DNA of 64,000 bases from Pseudomonadota bacterium (GCA_023423995.1 JAFAEL010000181.1:1-64000), one strand, 5' to 3'. Positions 35,300 through 45,771 are shown, counted from the first letter of the stretch. Notes: a model not told the origin generated them from the letters alone. Made by a program: numbers and translations.

Positions 35300-36376
35300 C
35301 TATTCGGCACCTGCGGCGCTCTGTCGGTCGTGAACGAGCCGGTGAATGAAGGCGAGCTTCTTCTCCACCGCGGGCGAGAGCACGAAGGGGTAGAGGTCGC
35401 TCTGGCCCATGCAGCGGTTCACGCTGTTCAGCGCGAACGCGATGGGCAGCCAGGTGCGGATCAGCGGCTCGAAATCGCCCGGCCCGTAGACATCCACGTC
35501 CGCCTCCGCGGCGAGCAATCCCGTCTGGTCCCCCTCCGGCCGGACGCTCATGCCAAAGGCGCGGGCCATCTCGAGGCAGTCGACGATGTGGAGGTAATGC
35601 GCCCAGGTCTCGGCGAAATCCTCCCAGGCATGCGTGGTCGCGTAGGCGGAGATGTAGTTCTCCTGCCAGTTCGGCGGCACGCCCTCCTCGTAGTGGCGCT
35701 TGAGGGCCTCGCCGTAATCCTCCTCGTCGTCGCCGAACACGGCACGGCATTCGGCCAGCCGGCCGCCATCCCGGACCAGGACGTCCCAGTAGAAGTGCCC
35801 GACCTCGTGCCTGAAATGGCCGAGCAGCGTCCGGTAGGGCTCACCCATGGCGGCGCGGCGCCGCTCCCGTTCCGCATCGTCGGCCTCGGCGAGCGCGATC
35901 GTGATGAGGCCGTCGTCGTGGCCGGTCATCACCTTGGGGCCGGTCGGGGTCGGCGGATCCGCCAGGAAGTCGAAGACCAGCGGCTCGTTCGCCTCGCCCT
36001 GCGCCGGCGTTGGCAGCCGGAGCCGCAGCAACTGGTAGAACAGCCGGTGCTTGGCGTCCTCCATCTTCCGCCAGGCTTCCTGCGCGCCGGGCTGGCTGAG
36101 ATCCGGGATGGTGCGGTTGTGCCGGCAGGCGCGGCAGAGCGTGTCGGGGCTCTCCGCCGGGATCAGCCAATTGCAGACCTCGTGCTCGGCGTTGGAGCAG
36201 AAGCGGTAGAGGCCGCCGTCGCGCGCCAGGGATCGCCAGGCACCGTCGCCGCTCGGCTCCAGGGCGGCCAGGATGTCGGCCTCCGGAATGTAGCCAAGGC
36301 GATGGCCGCAGCGCTCGCATTTCACGTTCTCGAAATAGAGCAGTTGCCCGCAATGCGGGCACTTGAACAGCTTCAT
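35300..36376 (-). CDS. Putative zinc-binding metallopeptidase with N-terminal zinc ribbons
   Basis: A 358-residue protein matching the putative zinc peptidase family Peptidase_Mx. The N-terminus holds two CxxC pairs (CPHCGQ, CERCGH) and more cysteines near CSN and CRACRHN. The central motif HFRHEVGHFYWD is an HExxH metalloprotease site, with a downstream Glu-rich HAWEDFAETWAHYLH segment. The ATG at 36376 is chosen because the zinc ribbon begins immediately. Substrate unknown. Confidence 0.83.
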   Translation of the reverse strand: MKLFKCPHCGQLLYFENVKCERCGHRLGYIPEADILAALEPSGDGAWRSLARDGGLYRFCSNAEHEVCNWLIPAESPDTLCRACRHNRTIPDLSQPGAQEAWRKMEDAKHRLFYQLLRLRLPTPAQGEANEPLVFDFLADPPTPTGPKVMTGHDDGLITIALAEADDAERERRRAAMGEPYRTLLGHFRHEVGHFYWDVLVRDGGRLAECRAVFGDDEEDYGEALKRHYEEGVPPNWQENYISAYATTHAWEDFAETWAHYLHIVDCLEMARAFGMSVRPEGDQTGLLAAEADVDVYGPGDFEPLIRTWLPIAFALNSVNRCMGQSDLYPFVLSPAVEKKLAFIHRLVHDRQSAAGAE

Positions 36377-36473
36377 GCGGCCGGCTCGATCGTTCTGTGG
36401 TGCGGGGAGCAGGCCGAACAATTGCGGGCGCACCACATTGTTCCTGGCCTTTATTTGACCTAGCCCGAGGACG

Positions 36474-37328
36474 ATGGAGAGCAGCGGCTCAGGACTTCTC
36501 CGCCTGGTCGGCAACGCGGTGCTGATCGGGGGGCTCATCTACCTCGCCCTTCTCGCCCTGCTCTACACGCAGCAGCGGCGGCTGCTCTTCCCGGCCTCGT
36601 CCCTGCGCGTGACGGCCGCGGAGGCCGGCCTGCCCGAGATGCAGGATGTCGAGATCAGGACGGCGGACGGCGAGCGCATCCTCGGCTGGTGGAAGCCGCC
36701 CGAGCCCGGCCGCGCCCTCATCCTGTACTTCCATGGCAATGGCGGCAGCCTCTGGAACCGCCGCGAGCGGGTGCGGCTGCTCACGCGGGACGGACGCGGC
36801 CTGCTGATCGTCAGCTATCGCGGCTATTCCGGCTCCACGGGCTCGCCGTCCGAGGAGGGGCTGCGCGAGGACGCGCGGGCGGCGCGGGACTGGCTGAACT
36901 CGTATCAGCCCGAGCGCATCGTCCTGTATGGCGAGTCGCTCGGGACGGGCGTTGCCGTGCGCCTGGCGACGGAACGGCCCGTGGGCGGCGTGATCCTGGA
37001 TGCGCCCTACACGTCGACGGCAGACGTGGCGCGCGGGGTCTACTGGTTCCTGCCGATCGCCCTCCTGATGCGCGACCAGTTCCGGTCGATCGATCGCATC
37101 GGGGACGTGAAGGTGCCGCTCCTCGTGATGCACGGCGAGGAGGATGCCGTGATCCCGATCGCGCTGTCGGAACTCCTGTTCAAAGCCGCCAACGAGCCGA
37201 AGCGCTATGTGCGCCTGCCCGGGATCGACCATGTCTCGATCCTGGAGGCAGGCGGCATCGACCATGTCCGCTCCTTCCTGAACGAGGTCGAGAAGCGGCT
37301 CGCTGCCGACGAGGCGGTCAGGCCTTGA
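36474..37328 (+). CDS. Membrane-anchored alpha/beta hydrolase
   Basis: A 284-residue alpha/beta hydrolase of the BEM46/YfhR-like group. An N-terminal membrane helix (about 9-30) is followed by the oxyanion region YFHGNGGSLWNR, the nucleophile elbow YGESLGTG, an acid in MHGEEDAVIP, and a terminal His in GIDHVSILE. The catalytic triad appears complete. Its 3' end overlaps the convergent DUF3140 gene by 11 bases. It is divergent from the metallopeptidase gene. Confidence 0.89.
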   Translation: MESSGSGLLRLVGNAVLIGGLIYLALLALLYTQQRRLLFPASSLRVTAAEAGLPEMQDVEIRTADGERILGWWKPPEPGRALILYFHGNGGSLWNRRERVRLLTRDGRGLLIVSYRGYSGSTGSPSEEGLREDARAARDWLNSYQPERIVLYGESLGTGVAVRLATERPVGGVILDAPYTSTADVARGVYWFLPIALLMRDQFRSIDRIGDVKVPLLVMHGEEDAVIPIALSELLFKAANEPKRYVRLPGIDHVSILEAGGIDHVRSFLNEVEKRLAADEAVRP

Positions 37329-37680
37329 GCGGGTCGTGGCCCCAGTTCATGAGCGAGTAGCGCCAGCGCGAATGCGCCTTGTCGTCCTTCGGACCGCCCT
37401 GCGCCATGTGACGATGGACGTAGCCGACGACCTTGCGCATGTGCCGGTAATCGTCCTCGGTGAGGTCGCTCTTCCGGCGTCGCCGGATCTCGACGATCCG
37501 CCGTTCCTCCTGGTGCCCGACGGCCTCGCTCTCGCCTTCGTGGGTCCAGCCGACCGAGCGGCTCTCCTCCGTCCGGAGCCACTTCTCCAGGGTCGTGGGG
37601 CTCATGTTCACGGCCGACCGGAAATCGGCCCAGACTTGCTTGCGATCGGCCTCGTCCAGGCTCTCGGCACCTCGCGCCAC
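37318..37680 (-). CDS. DUF3140 protein
   Basis: A 120-residue basic protein matching DUF3140. Its features are FRSAVNMSPTTLEKWLRTEESRSVGW near the start and DDYRHMRKVVGYVHRHMAQ ... WRYSLMNWGHDP at the end. Some relatives are annotated as DNA-binding; a role in DNA binding or nuclease reactions is only suggested. The start is GTG at 37680. It overlaps the convergent hydrolase gene by 11 bases and is followed upstream by a TPR lipoprotein gene on the same strand. Confidence 0.8.
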   Translation of the reverse strand: MARGAESLDEADRKQVWADFRSAVNMSPTTLEKWLRTEESRSVGWTHEGESEAVGHQEERRIVEIRRRRKSDLTEDDYRHMRKVVGYVHRHMAQGGPKDDKAHSRWRYSLMNWGHDPLKA

Positions 37681-37759
37681 CGGCGATCTCCCTTCCCGGC
37701 CGACAACGCCGCGGAAGGGATCCCCGATCGGATCCGCTCGAACTCGTGAACGGCGCCCG

Positions 37760-38620
37760 CTACTGGAACGGGTTCAGCGAAGCCACGCCGGAGCCGCGCC
37801 CCCGCCGGGCGATGCTGTTGCCCGGATCGATCGTGGTCGCCCGGCTGAAGCTCTCCTGCGCCTCGGTCTTGCGGCCGAGCTTGTCGAGCGCAACGCCGCG
37901 CCACGCCCAGGAATCGGCGTCCTTGTTGTTGATGTTCAGCGCCGCGTTGAAATCCTCGACCGCCTTGTCGAGCTGGTTGGTGGTGATCAGGCTCTGGCCG
38001 CGCGCCGCATACGGGGCGGCCACGTAGGCGTTGCGGTCGATGGCCGCGTCGAAATCGATGATCGCCTCGCGATGGCGCCCCATGCGCTGGTAGACGAGGC
38101 CGCGCGCGTGCAGCGCCTCCGCGGATTCAGGCGTCAGCCGAATCGCCTGGCTCAGGTCGGAGAGGGCCGCGTCGAAGTTGCCGCGGGCACGTTCGAGATT
38201 GGCGCGGCCGATATAGGCCGGACCGTAATTCGGATCGGACTCGATGGCGCGGGAGAAATCCGCATAGGCCGCGTCGTTGCGGTTCGTCTGCCGGTTGGCC
38301 AGGCCACGATTCGTGTAGGCCGGCGCGTTGTTCGGATCGATCTGCAGCGCCTTGCTGAAATCGGCGATCGCGTCGCCATAGCGCCCGGACCGGGCGAGGG
38401 CAGCGCCGCGCGTGTTGTAGGCGCTCGCATCGTTCGGATTGCGCTGCACGACATCCGTGAGCGACTCGATGTTGATCGAGGCCGTCCCGGTCTTGTCCTC
38501 TTCGAGGACCGCGACCTGCGGCCCGCGTCCCGTCTGCCCGACGGTGTTGCACCCCGCGAGCGCGGCCGACAGCGCAGCCGCCCCGATGATGCCCCACTTC
38601 CGTCCGCTTGACGCAACCAT
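37760..38620 (-). CDS. TPR-repeat lipoprotein
   Basis: A 286-residue exported lipoprotein with lipobox ALAGC near residue 24. It is followed by about six TPR units (for example AYNTRGAALARSGRYGDAIADFSKALQIDPNNAPAY) spanning about 60-270. TPR scaffolds bind partner proteins; the partner is unknown. Related lipoproteins are common and single-copy in Hyphomicrobiales. It lies 63 bases downstream of rpsU on the same strand. Confidence 0.86.
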   Translation of the reverse strand: MVASSGRKWGIIGAAALSAALAGCNTVGQTGRGPQVAVLEEDKTGTASINIESLTDVVQRNPNDASAYNTRGAALARSGRYGDAIADFSKALQIDPNNAPAYTNRGLANRQTNRNDAAYADFSRAIESDPNYGPAYIGRANLERARGNFDAALSDLSQAIRLTPESAEALHARGLVYQRMGRHREAIIDFDAAIDRNAYVAAPYAARGQSLITTNQLDKAVEDFNAALNINNKDADSWAWRGVALDKLGRKTEAQESFSRATTIDPGNSIARRGRGSGVASLNPFQ

Positions 38621-38683
38621 AAGCTCAAACTCCCGTCCGCCGGCCGGAAGGTGTCGGCTCGTGGTTAGGAAAAACTGAAGAGA

Positions 38684-38992
38684 TCAGATCGCCGGGGTCG
38701 CGGCAACCGGACGCGGGGCCGCCGGGCGAACCTCGCCGGGGCGGCCAGGCCGAGCGCCGCCACGCGGCGGCGGCTTCGGCTTGGACGGCAGCAGGCCTTC
38801 GCGCTGCATGCGCTTGCGGATCAGCTTGCGCGCGCGGCGAACGGCCTCGGCCTTCTCGCGCGCCTTCTTCTCCGACGGCTTCTCGTAATGGCCACGGAGC
38901 TTCATCTCGCGGAAGATGCCTTCGCGCTGCATCTTCTTTTTCAGGGCGCGAAGCGCCTGGTCGACGTTGTTGTCCCGAACGAGAACCTGCAC
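38684..38992 (-). CDS. rpsU: Ribosomal protein bS21, C-terminally extended
   Basis: A 102-residue S21. The first 65 residues ([29 protein letters not shown] ... [18 protein letters not shown]) match the ribosomal protein, which joins the 30S subunit. The rest is a proline-, arginine- and alanine-rich tail absent from the 71-residue E. coli protein but common in alphaproteobacteria. The start is GTG at 38992, preceded by GAGGAG. An upstream hairpin and promoter may control it. Confidence 0.93.
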   Translation of the reverse strand: MQVLVRDNNVDQALRALKKKMQREGIFREMKLRGHYEKPSEKKAREKAEAVRRARKLIRKRMQREGLLPSKPKPPPRGGARPGRPGEVRPAAPRPVAATPAI

Positions 38993-39047
38993 GCGTGCTC
39001 CTCGAGGTGCCTCTTCGCTGACCGCCAGCGTAAATCTCGGAAACGAC

Positions 39048-39076
39048 AAAAGGGCGCAACCGCGCAGGCCTGCGCC
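39048..39076 (-). terminator. Terminator-like hairpin between purK and rpsU
   Basis: On the minus strand the stem GGCGCA / TGCGCC (39076-39071 and 39058-39053) is followed by CTTTTGTCGTTT. It can serve as the purEK terminator or, if transcription starts at the promoter at 39086-39114, as an attenuator in the rpsU leader. An overlapping palindrome GCGCAGGCCTGCGC would compete with it. Confidence 0.5.
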
Positions 39077-39085
39077 GAAGCGCGG

Positions 39086-39114
39086 CCGATAGCAGAGTCG
39101 CAAAACCCTGTCCA
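39086..39114 (-). promoter_or_regulatory. Candidate rpsU promoter
   Basis: TGGACA (39114-39109), a 17-base spacer and TATCGG (39091-39086) on the minus strand give a start near 39079 and an 87-base leader. The -10 box is poor and lies upstream of the hairpin described at 39048-39076. Confidence 0.3.
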
Positions 39115-39142
39115 GGACGATCTCAGCAGAATCAGGGCTTTC

Positions 39143-40228
39143 TCAGGAGCCGGTAAAAACCCTCGTCACGTGGCCCATTTTGCGTCCGGCGCGGGCCTTG
39201 GCCTTCCCGTAATGGTGGAGATGCGCGCCCGGCGTCGCGAGGATCTCCGGCCAGGCCTCGATATCCGTGCCGATCAGGTTGCGCATCTCGATCCGCCCGC
39301 GGCGCAGGGTCGAGCCGAGCGGCCAGCCGCAGATGGCGCGGACATGCTGCTCGAACTGCGAGGTCTCGGCCCCCTCGACCGTCCAGTGGCCGGAATTGTG
39401 CACCCGGGGCGCGATCTCGTTCACGAGAATGCTCGCGCCCTCGCCTTCACCGACCACGAACATCTCGACCGCGATCACGCCGACATAGTCGAGCGCCTCG
39501 GCGATGCGCCGGGCCGCCGCGATGGCGATCTGCTCCGTCGCGGCCGGGAGCCCGCTCGGCAGCCGGGTCACGTCCAGGATCCCGCCCCGGTGCTCGTTCC
39601 AGCAGGGATCGTAGGCCGCGAAGGCGCCGTCCCGTCCGCGAGCGCCGACGATGGAGATCTCCTGGCTGAAGCCGACGAAGCCTTCGAGGATCGCCGGGGC
39701 GCCTCCGAGCTGGGCCCAGGCTTCCTCGGGCGAATCGCCGGGCCCGATCCGGACCTGGCCCTTGCCGTCATAGCCGAACCGGCGGGTCTTCAGGATGGCG
39801 GGCGAGCCGAGCTCGGCCAGCGCCTGGGCCAGCTCCCCCGCGCTGCCGACCACCCGGAAGGGTGCGGTCGGAATGCCGAGCTCCGCCACGAAGCTCTTTT
39901 CGGCGAACCGGTCCTGGGTCGTCGCGAGCGCCTTGGCGCCCGGATAGAGCGGATGCGCCGAGGCGACGATCTCGGCCGTCCGGGCCGGGACGTTCTCGAA
40001 CTCGTAGGTGACGACGTCGACCGCCTCGGCGAAGGCCCGCAGCGCCGTCTCGTCCTCGTAATCGGCGACGGTGTGCCGGGCGGATACGTCGAAGGCCGGG
40101 CTGTGGGGATCGGGACAGAGGACGTGCGACCTGACCCCGAGTTGGGCAGCCGCCAGCGCCAGCATGCGGCCGAGCTGGCCGCCCCCCAGGATCCCGATCG
40201 TGGCGCCGGGCGCGAGCCGGTCAACCAT
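39143..40228 (-). CDS. purK: N5-carboxyaminoimidazole ribonucleotide synthetase
   Basis: A 361-residue ATP-grasp enzyme that carboxylates AIR to N5-CAIR in purine synthesis. It opens with [19 protein letters not shown] and shows the ATP-grasp loop [12 protein letters not shown] and the metal site [30 protein letters not shown]. The ATG at 40228 overlaps the purE stop by 8 bases. The following hairpin probably ends the purEK transcript. Confidence 0.96.
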   Translation of the reverse strand: MVDRLAPGATIGILGGGQLGRMLALAAAQLGVRSHVLCPDPHSPAFDVSARHTVADYEDETALRAFAEAVDVVTYEFENVPARTAEIVASAHPLYPGAKALATTQDRFAEKSFVAELGIPTAPFRVVGSAGELAQALAELGSPAILKTRRFGYDGKGQVRIGPGDSPEEAWAQLGGAPAILEGFVGFSQEISIVGARGRDGAFAAYDPCWNEHRGGILDVTRLPSGLPAATEQIAIAAARRIAEALDYVGVIAVEMFVVGEGEGASILVNEIAPRVHNSGHWTVEGAETSQFEQHVRAICGWPLGSTLRRGRIEMRNLIGTDIEAWPEILATPGAHLHHYGKAKARAGRKMGHVTRVFTGS

Positions 40229-40718
40229 CGTCGCGCGGCCGCTCCGCGACCTCCTCGGTCCGGGCGAGACGCCAGGCATCGAGCCGCCGCGACAGCTCCT
40301 TGTCCCCGAGGGCCAGGATGGAGGCGGCCAGGAGCGCCGCATTCACGGCCCCGGCGCGGCCGATGGCCAGGGTGCCCACGGGCACGCCGGCCGGCATCTG
40401 CACGATGGACAGGAGGCTGTCCTGTCCCGAGAGCGCCTTCGATTCGACGGGAACGCCGAGCACCGGGAGGGTCGTCATGGAAGCCGCCATGCCGGGCAGG
40501 TGCGCGGCGCCGCCGGCACCGGCGATGATCACCTTGAAGCCCGCATCCCGCGCGCCCTTCGCGAAGTCGAAGAGCCGGTCCGGCGTGCGATGCGCGGACA
40601 CGATGCGGTCGTCGTGGGGAATGCCGAGGGCGTCCAGCGTTTCGGCGGCATGCCGCATCGTGGCCCAGTCGGATTGGCTTCCCATGATGATGGCGACGGG
40701 TGCTTCACCCGTGTTCAT
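40221..40718 (-). CDS. purE: N5-CAIR mutase
   Basis: A 165-residue class I Pur[10 protein letters not shown] and the SAHRTPDRL motif (with the catalytic His) are present, and [25 protein letters not shown] completes the active site. It converts N5-CAIR to CAIR. It is the first gene of purEK and stands 126 bases from the divergent region holding the DUF465 genes. Confidence 0.96.
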   Translation of the reverse strand: MNTGEAPVAIIMGSQSDWATMRHAAETLDALGIPHDDRIVSAHRTPDRLFDFAKGARDAGFKVIIAGAGGAAHLPGMAASMTTLPVLGVPVESKALSGQDSLLSIVQMPAGVPVGTLAIGRAGAVNAALLAASILALGDKELSRRLDAWRLARTEEVAERPRDDG

Positions 40719-40844
40719 GCCCGTCTGTCCCCGCGGAAAAGGGCCGCTTAGAGGAGGGCACGGGGTTGGGCAAGCGTTCGCCGCAGGCGCCCGGGCTCTT
40801 CCCGGCGCCCGCCATGCGGGTCGGGAGGACGGGGGCCCTGCGCG

Positions 40845-41063
40845 TCAGGCGATGATGTCGGGCGTGACCTGGTCCTCGAGGAAGGACATCCGATCCTTCA
40901 GGATCAGCTTTCTCTTCTTCAGACGCTGAACCTGAAGCTGGTCTCCGCCGTTCATGTTCTCGAGCGCCTCGATAGCTGAATCGAGGTCGCGATGCTCCTG
41001 CCGGAGCCGCGACAGCTCGGCCTGCATCGCAGCTAACGGATCGTCGTCCTGTTCCAGCTCCAT
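40845..41063 (-). CDS. YdcH-family DUF465 protein (first)
   Basis: A 72-residue helical protein of the DUF465/YdcH family. The signature LKKRKLILKDRMSFLEDQ is present, preceded by a heptad-like helix (LSRLRQEHRDLDSAIEALEN). Function unknown. A GGGAG site precedes the ATG at 41063. A second DUF465 gene lies 167 bases away, transcribed outward, so both may share control sequences between them. Confidence 0.86.
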   Translation of the reverse strand: MELEQDDDPLAAMQAELSRLRQEHRDLDSAIEALENMNGGDQLQVQRLKKRKLILKDRMSFLEDQVTPDIIA

Positions 41064-41229
41064 CGCGGCTCCCGAGCGTCGCAATGTTCACCCGAAGGCG
41101 GCTGCGACTATGCTGCCGCCCCGGCATCGCAGCAAGGCTGCCCTGCGGTCAAGCTGCGGCGCCTCGCCACAGGTTCGCCACGAATCGAGTCGCACACTTC
41201 ATCCGCTAGCAACAGGTGAGGAGACATCA

Positions 41230-41403
41230 ATGCCGCTGCAGAATCATCTGTCCGAGCTCGAGCGCCGTCACGAAGCTCTCGAGCGCGAGATTCATGGTAT
41301 CGCCGCACGTCCCTCGGCCGACCCGGTAAGAGTGGCTGAACTCAAGCGGCGGAAGCTGCAGCTCAAGGACGAAATCTACCGCCTGAAGCGGCCGTCCCAT
41401 TAA
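41230..41403 (+). CDS. YdcH-family DUF465 protein (second)
   Basis: A 57-residue DUF465 protein with the same core (LKRRKLQLKDEIYRL) and a short N-terminal helix. A GAGGAG site precedes the ATG at 41230. It is divergent from its paralogue. The pair probably arose by duplication; the sequences differ enough that it is not recent. Confidence 0.86.
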   Translation: MPLQNHLSELERRHEALEREIHGIAARPSADPVRVAELKRRKLQLKDEIYRLKRPSH

Positions 41404-41463
41404 ATTCGCATTGAAGCTCTGAGACTTGCCGCTGCCCGCCAGGGCGGCGGTTTTCGCGTGCCC

Positions 41464-43086
41464 TCAGACGGCTTGCGCCATCTCCCGCAGGCGGAATTTC
41501 TGGATCTTGCCGGTCGAGGTCTTCGGCAGTTCCACGAACACGACGTGGCGCGGCACCTTGTAGTGGGCGAGGTTGGCGCGGCACCAGGCGACGATCTCCT
41601 CGGGCGAGACCATCTCCGAGGGCTTGAGCTCCACGAAGGCCACGGGCGTCTCGCCCCATTTCTCGTCGGGCTTCGCCACCACGGCCGCGGCCTGGACGGC
41701 GGGATGCTTGTAGAGCGCCTCCTCGACCTCGATCGAGGAGATGTTCTCGCCGCCCGAGATGATGATGTCCTTGGACCTGTCCTTCAGCTGGATGTAGCCG
41801 TCGGGGTGCTTGACCCCGAGATCCCCGGAATGGAACCAGCCGCCCGCGAAGGCGGCTTCGCTGGCCTTCGGGTTCTTCAGGTAGCCCTTCATCACGACGT
41901 TGCCGCGGAACATGACCTCGCCGAGCGTCTCCCCGTCGGCGGGAACCGGCTCCATGGTCGCCGGATCCCGCACGTCGAGCGCGTCCAGCGGCACGTAGCG
42001 GACCCCCTGGCGTGCCTTCCTGACCGCCTGATCCCCGGCCGGCAGGTCGTCCCATTCCGGATGCCACTCGTTCACCACGGCCGGGCCGTAGGTCTCGGTC
42101 AGGCCGTAGACATGGGTGACGTTGAAGCCGGCCTTGGCCATCGCGGCGAGGACGGCTTCCGGCGGCGGCGCGGCCGCCGTGATGAACTCGACCCGGTGCG
42201 GCAATTCGCGCTTGTCTCCCGCCGGCGCGTTCAGCAGCGTCGACATGACGATGGGGGCCCCGCACAGATGCGTGACGCCGTGATCCGCGATGGCGTCGTA
42301 CATCGCCTTCGCCCTGACCCAGCGCAGGCAGACATGCGTCCCGGCCAGGATCGAGATGGTCCAGGGGAAGCACCAGCCGTTGCAGTGGAACATCGGCAGC
42401 GTCCACAGATAGACCGGATGCCGGCCCATCCCGGCCGAGAGCACGTTGCCGATCGCCGTCAGGTAGGCGCCGCGATGGTGGTAGACGACGCCCTTCGGGT
42501 CGCCGGTCGTGCCGGAGGTGTAGTTCAGGGCGATGGCGTCCCACTCGTCGGCCGGGGGCTGCCACGCGAAGCCGGGATCGCCCTCCGCGACCAGCGCCTC
42601 GTATTCCACCTCGCCGAGGCGCTCGCCGGGCCCGTCATATTCCGGGTCGTCGTAGTCGATCACCAGCGGCGTCCGGCCGGATTTCGCGAGCGCCGCCTTC
42701 ACGACCGTGGAGAACTCCCGGTCCGTGATCAGGACCTTGGCCTCGCCATGGTCGAGCGTGAAGGCGACGGTCGCCGCGTCGAGCCGGGTGTTCAGGGTGT
42801 TGAGCACCGCGCCGCACATGGGCACGCCGTAATGGCATTCGAGCATGGCCGGCGTATTGGCCAGGACCACGGCCACGGTGTCGCCAGGCCCGACCCCACG
42901 GCTGTTCAGGGCCGAAGCCAGCCGCCGCGCCCGGGCGTAGAACTCCGCATAGGAGCGGCGGAGCCCGCCATGGACGATCGCCGTGCGATCGGGAAAGGTT
43001 TCTGCCGCACGTTCCAGAAACTGGAGCGGGCTCAGCGGCTGGTGGTTCGCCGGATTGCGATCGAGATCCCGGTCGTAGGCGGACAC
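41464..43086 (-). CDS. Acyl-CoA synthetase (AMP-forming)
   Basis: A 540-residue ANL-family ligase. The phosphate loop is [16 protein letters not shown]. The motif [11 protein letters not shown], the SGD segment [15 protein letters not shown], and the C-terminal lysine region [13 protein letters not shown] ... [14 protein letters not shown] are present. The pattern fits medium-chain or DmdB-like acyl-CoA ligases rather than FadD. The GTG start at 43086 is supported by a strong GGGGAGGGG site. Confidence 0.9.
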   Translation of the reverse strand: MSAYDRDLDRNPANHQPLSPLQFLERAAETFPDRTAIVHGGLRRSYAEFYARARRLASALNSRGVGPGDTVAVVLANTPAMLECHYGVPMCGAVLNTLNTRLDAATVAFTLDHGEAKVLITDREFSTVVKAALAKSGRTPLVIDYDDPEYDGPGERLGEVEYEALVAEGDPGFAWQPPADEWDAIALNYTSGTTGDPKGVVYHHRGAYLTAIGNVLSAGMGRHPVYLWTLPMFHCNGWCFPWTISILAGTHVCLRWVRAKAMYDAIADHGVTHLCGAPIVMSTLLNAPAGDKRELPHRVEFITAAAPPPEAVLAAMAKAGFNVTHVYGLTETYGPAVVNEWHPEWDDLPAGDQAVRKARQGVRYVPLDALDVRDPATMEPVPADGETLGEVMFRGNVVMKGYLKNPKASEAAFAGGWFHSGDLGVKHPDGYIQLKDRSKDIIISGGENISSIEVEEALYKHPAVQAAAVVAKPDEKWGETPVAFVELKPSEMVSPEEIVAWCRANLAHYKVPRHVVFVELPKTSTGKIQKFRLREMAQAV

Positions 43087-43159
43087 GTGGCCCCTCCCCT
43101 CAAGCTTTGCCTCAGCTTTAGGGGGCGAGTGCAGCGCCCGCAATCAGGACGGCGCGCGC

Positions 43160-43411
43160 TCAGAAGTCGATCGCGCGACCGCCGATTTCCCAGTCGTCGT
43201 AGCGGACGGGCTCGAGGCCGCCGCGACCGTTGTGCTCCGGGTTTCGGGCGATCTCGGCGGCCCGCCGATCCACTTCGGCCCGCCGCTCGGCTGCCTCGGC
43301 GAGGGCGCGCCTCGCGGCCTCGCTCAAGGATTTTCCGTGGGCGGCACCGGGTGGTGCGTCTTGTCGCGCCCCCCCTTCAATTCCCACATTCACGGCAGGG
43401 ATATCGGTCAT
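43160..43411 (-). CDS. DUF1674 protein (SDHAF4-like)
   Basis: An 83-residue protein whose C-terminus reads [23 protein letters not shown], the DUF1674 signature shared with succinate dehydrogenase assembly factor 4. The N-terminal half is charged and alanine-rich. The ATG at 43411 is chosen as the nearest start; no sdh gene is nearby. It is divergent from htpX with a 21-base gap, so a shared promoter region is small. Confidence 0.84.
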   Translation of the reverse strand: MTDIPAVNVGIEGGARQDAPPGAAHGKSLSEAARRALAEAAERRAEVDRRAAEIARNPEHNGRGGLEPVRYDDWEIGGRAIDF

Positions 43412-43432
43412 TCTACGGAGGTGGAGGACGGG

Positions 43433-44344
43433 ATGAACACCGTCAAGACTTGGGTTCTTCTGGCCGGGCTCACGGCGCTGTTCGGCGTAGTCGGTTATGC
43501 GCTCGGCGGCACGACCGGCATGGTCATGGCGCTCGGCTTCGCGGCCGCCACGAACCTGTTCGCCTTCTGGAACTCGGACCGGCTCGCGCTGTCGGCTCAT
43601 GGCGCCGTCGAGGTCGATCACCGCTCCGCGCCCGATCTCGTGGCGATGGTGGGCCAGCTCGCGTCCCGCGCGGGCCTTCCCATGCCGCGCGTCTACGTGA
43701 TCGAGAGCGCGCAGCCGAACGCCTTCGCGACGGGCCGCAATCCGGAGAATGCCGCGGTCGCGGTCTCGACCGGGCTCCTGCACGCGCTCAGCCGGGAGGA
43801 GCTGGCCGGCGTGATCGCCCACGAGCTCGCCCATATCCGCAGCCGCGACACGCTGCTGATGACGGTGACGGCCACGGTGGCGGGCGCCATCTCGACACTG
43901 GCGCAGTTCGGCTTCATGTTCGGCGGGCGCGGGGGCGAGCGGACCAATCCGATCGTCGTGATCGCCACCGCCCTTCTTGCACCCATTGCAGCGATGATCA
44001 TCCAGTTCGCGATCAGCCGGTCGCGCGAATACGAGGCCGACCGCGCGGGCGCGGAGATCTGCGGCAACCCGCTCTGGCTCGCCTCGGCCCTCGCGAAGAT
44101 CGACCAGAGCGCCCGGCGCATCGTGAACCTGGAGGCGGAGCGCCACCCGGCGACCGCGCCCCTTTTCATCATCAACCCGCTGACGGCGGGCGGAGTAGAC
44201 AACCTGTTCTCGACACATCCCGCGACCGAAAACCGGATCGCCGCCCTCCAGGACCTGGCCCGGTCGGGCTCCGGCCACCCTCCCGCCGTCGGCGCGCGCC
44301 GCTCGCCCTGGGGCCGGTCCGCCCGGACGAACCCGTGGCGGTGA
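43433..44344 (+). CDS. htpX: Membrane metalloprotease HtpX
   Basis: A 303-residue M48 peptidase for quality control of membrane proteins. Two N-terminal helices, the zinc motif HELAH in [13 protein letters not shown], two more helices, and a later Glu in [10 protein letters not shown] are all present. A C-terminal Arg/Pro-rich tail follows. The stop overlaps the rsmB-like start (GTGA). Divergent from the DUF1674 gene. Confidence 0.94.
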   Translation: MNTVKTWVLLAGLTALFGVVGYALGGTTGMVMALGFAAATNLFAFWNSDRLALSAHGAVEVDHRSAPDLVAMVGQLASRAGLPMPRVYVIESAQPNAFATGRNPENAAVAVSTGLLHALSREELAGVIAHELAHIRSRDTLLMTVTATVAGAISTLAQFGFMFGGRGGERTNPIVVIATALLAPIAAMIIQFAISRSREYEADRAGAEICGNPLWLASALAKIDQSARRIVNLEAERHPATAPLFIINPLTAGGVDNLFSTHPATENRIAALQDLARSGSGHPPAVGARRSPWGRSARTNPWR

Positions 44345-45681
44345 GGCGCGCGGGCCGTCCCCCGCAACGCGACGAGAAGCCGGCCGCAGCGCCGTCGGAC
44401 CCGCCGGGCATGCAGGCACGCCGCGCCGCCTATGCGAGCGTCGCCGAGGTGCTTCGCGGCGGCGCCACGCTCGACGACGTGCTGGCCCGGAGCGGCGAGA
44501 CCGATCCGCTGGCGAGGGCGATCGCGGTCACGACCTTCCGGCGCCTCGGCACGCTCGGCCGGGTCCTGAACGCGCGGCTCTCCAAGGGGCTGTCGGCCGA
44601 CGAGCGCTCCTTCGCGCTGCTCGCGACCGGCGCGGCGCAGATCCTGTTTCTCAAGGTTCCCGACCATGCGGCCGTCGACCTGTCGGTCGAGCTCGCCCGC
44701 CGCGACCCGAAGCTCCGGCACCTGACGGGCGTGGCGAATGCCGTGCTGCGCCGGGTCGCGCGCGAGCGGGACGAGATCCTGGCCGAGGAGGTCTCGCCGC
44801 TCGAGGACGCTCCCGTTTGGCTGGCCGAGCGCTGGGCCCGGACCTACGGGCCGGAGCGCGCCACCGCCATCGCCCGGGCCCATCGCGAAGGGGCCACGGT
44901 CGATATCAGCGTCAAGAGCGATCCCGAAGGCTGGGCCGACCGGCTCGGCGGCACGCTGCTGCCGACCGGCAGCATCCGGCTGGAGGACAAGACGGCGATC
45001 CCGGAACTCCCGGGCTTCGAGGCCGGCGGATGGTGGGTGCAGGATGCGGCGGCCGCCATCCCGGCCCGGCTGCTCGCGCCACGGCCCGGCGAGCGCATCC
45101 TGGACCTCTGCGCCGCCCCGGGCGGCAAGACCGCCCAGCTCGCGGCGGCCGGCGCGGAGGTCACGGCCGTGGACCGCTCCGCCCCGCGGCTGAACCGGCT
45201 CCGGCAGAACCTCGAGCGCCTCGGGCTCCGGGCCGAGGTCGTGTGCCGGGACGGGCTCGCCTTCGAGGCCGCGCCCTTCGATGCGGTCCTGCTGGATGCG
45301 CCCTGCACGGCCACCGGCACGATCCGGCGGCATCCGGACGTCGCCTGGACCAAGAAGGAAAGCGACCTCGCGAGCCTCGCCGGCCTGCAGGCCCGCCTGC
45401 TCGACCATGCGGCCGGGCTGGTGCGGCCCGGCGGACGCCTCGTCTATTGCGTCTGCTCGCTCGAGCCGGAAGAGGGCGAGGAGCAGGCGGCCGCCTTCCT
45501 GGCCCGGCATCCCGATTTCGAGAGGGCGGCCATCGGGCCGGACGAGACCGGCCTCGGGCCCGAGGCCGTGACGGCCGACGGCGATCTGCGGACCCTGCCC
45601 GACGGGACGGGCCTCCCGGACAGCATCGGCCGGGGATTGGACGGGTTTTTCGCGTTCCGGGTCTCGCGCAAGCCCGGCTGA
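44341..45681 (+). CDS. rsmB: 16S rRNA m5C methyltransferase, RsmB/NOL1-NOP2 family
   Basis: A 446-residue protein. An N-terminal NusB-like domain (about 25-150, [27 protein letters not shown]) precedes the methyltransferase domain (about 185-446). The latter has [14 protein letters not shown], the Cys motif [15 protein letters not shown] and the second Cys motif [12 protein letters not shown]. It should methylate C967 of 16S rRNA. The start is GTG 44341, overlapping the htpX stop; an in-frame GTG 44335 is possible. Confidence 0.92.
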   Translation: MRRAGRPPQRDEKPAAAPSDPPGMQARRAAYASVAEVLRGGATLDDVLARSGETDPLARAIAVTTFRRLGTLGRVLNARLSKGLSADERSFALLATGAAQILFLKVPDHAAVDLSVELARRDPKLRHLTGVANAVLRRVARERDEILAEEVSPLEDAPVWLAERWARTYGPERATAIARAHREGATVDISVKSDPEGWADRLGGTLLPTGSIRLEDKTAIPELPGFEAGGWWVQDAAAAIPARLLAPRPGERILDLCAAPGGKTAQLAAAGAEVTAVDRSAPRLNRLRQNLERLGLRAEVVCRDGLAFEAAPFDAVLLDAPCTATGTIRRHPDVAWTKKESDLASLAGLQARLLDHAAGLVRPGGRLVYCVCSLEPEEGEEQAAAFLARHPDFERAAIGPDETGLGPEAVTADGDLRTLPDGTGLPDSIGRGLDGFFAFRVSRKPG

Positions 45682-45771
45682 TGCGCCATGGGAGAGTGTG
45701 GCTGTCTCCAGCCGCACCTCACTCACGCGGGCCCCAGCCTTCCTCAGGGCCCGGTCAAGCGGGATTAGCGT

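Noticed and set aside
45728..45753. Terminator between the rsmB and heparinase-like genes
   Set aside because: A 7-bp CGGGCCC stem is present but no U-run follows.
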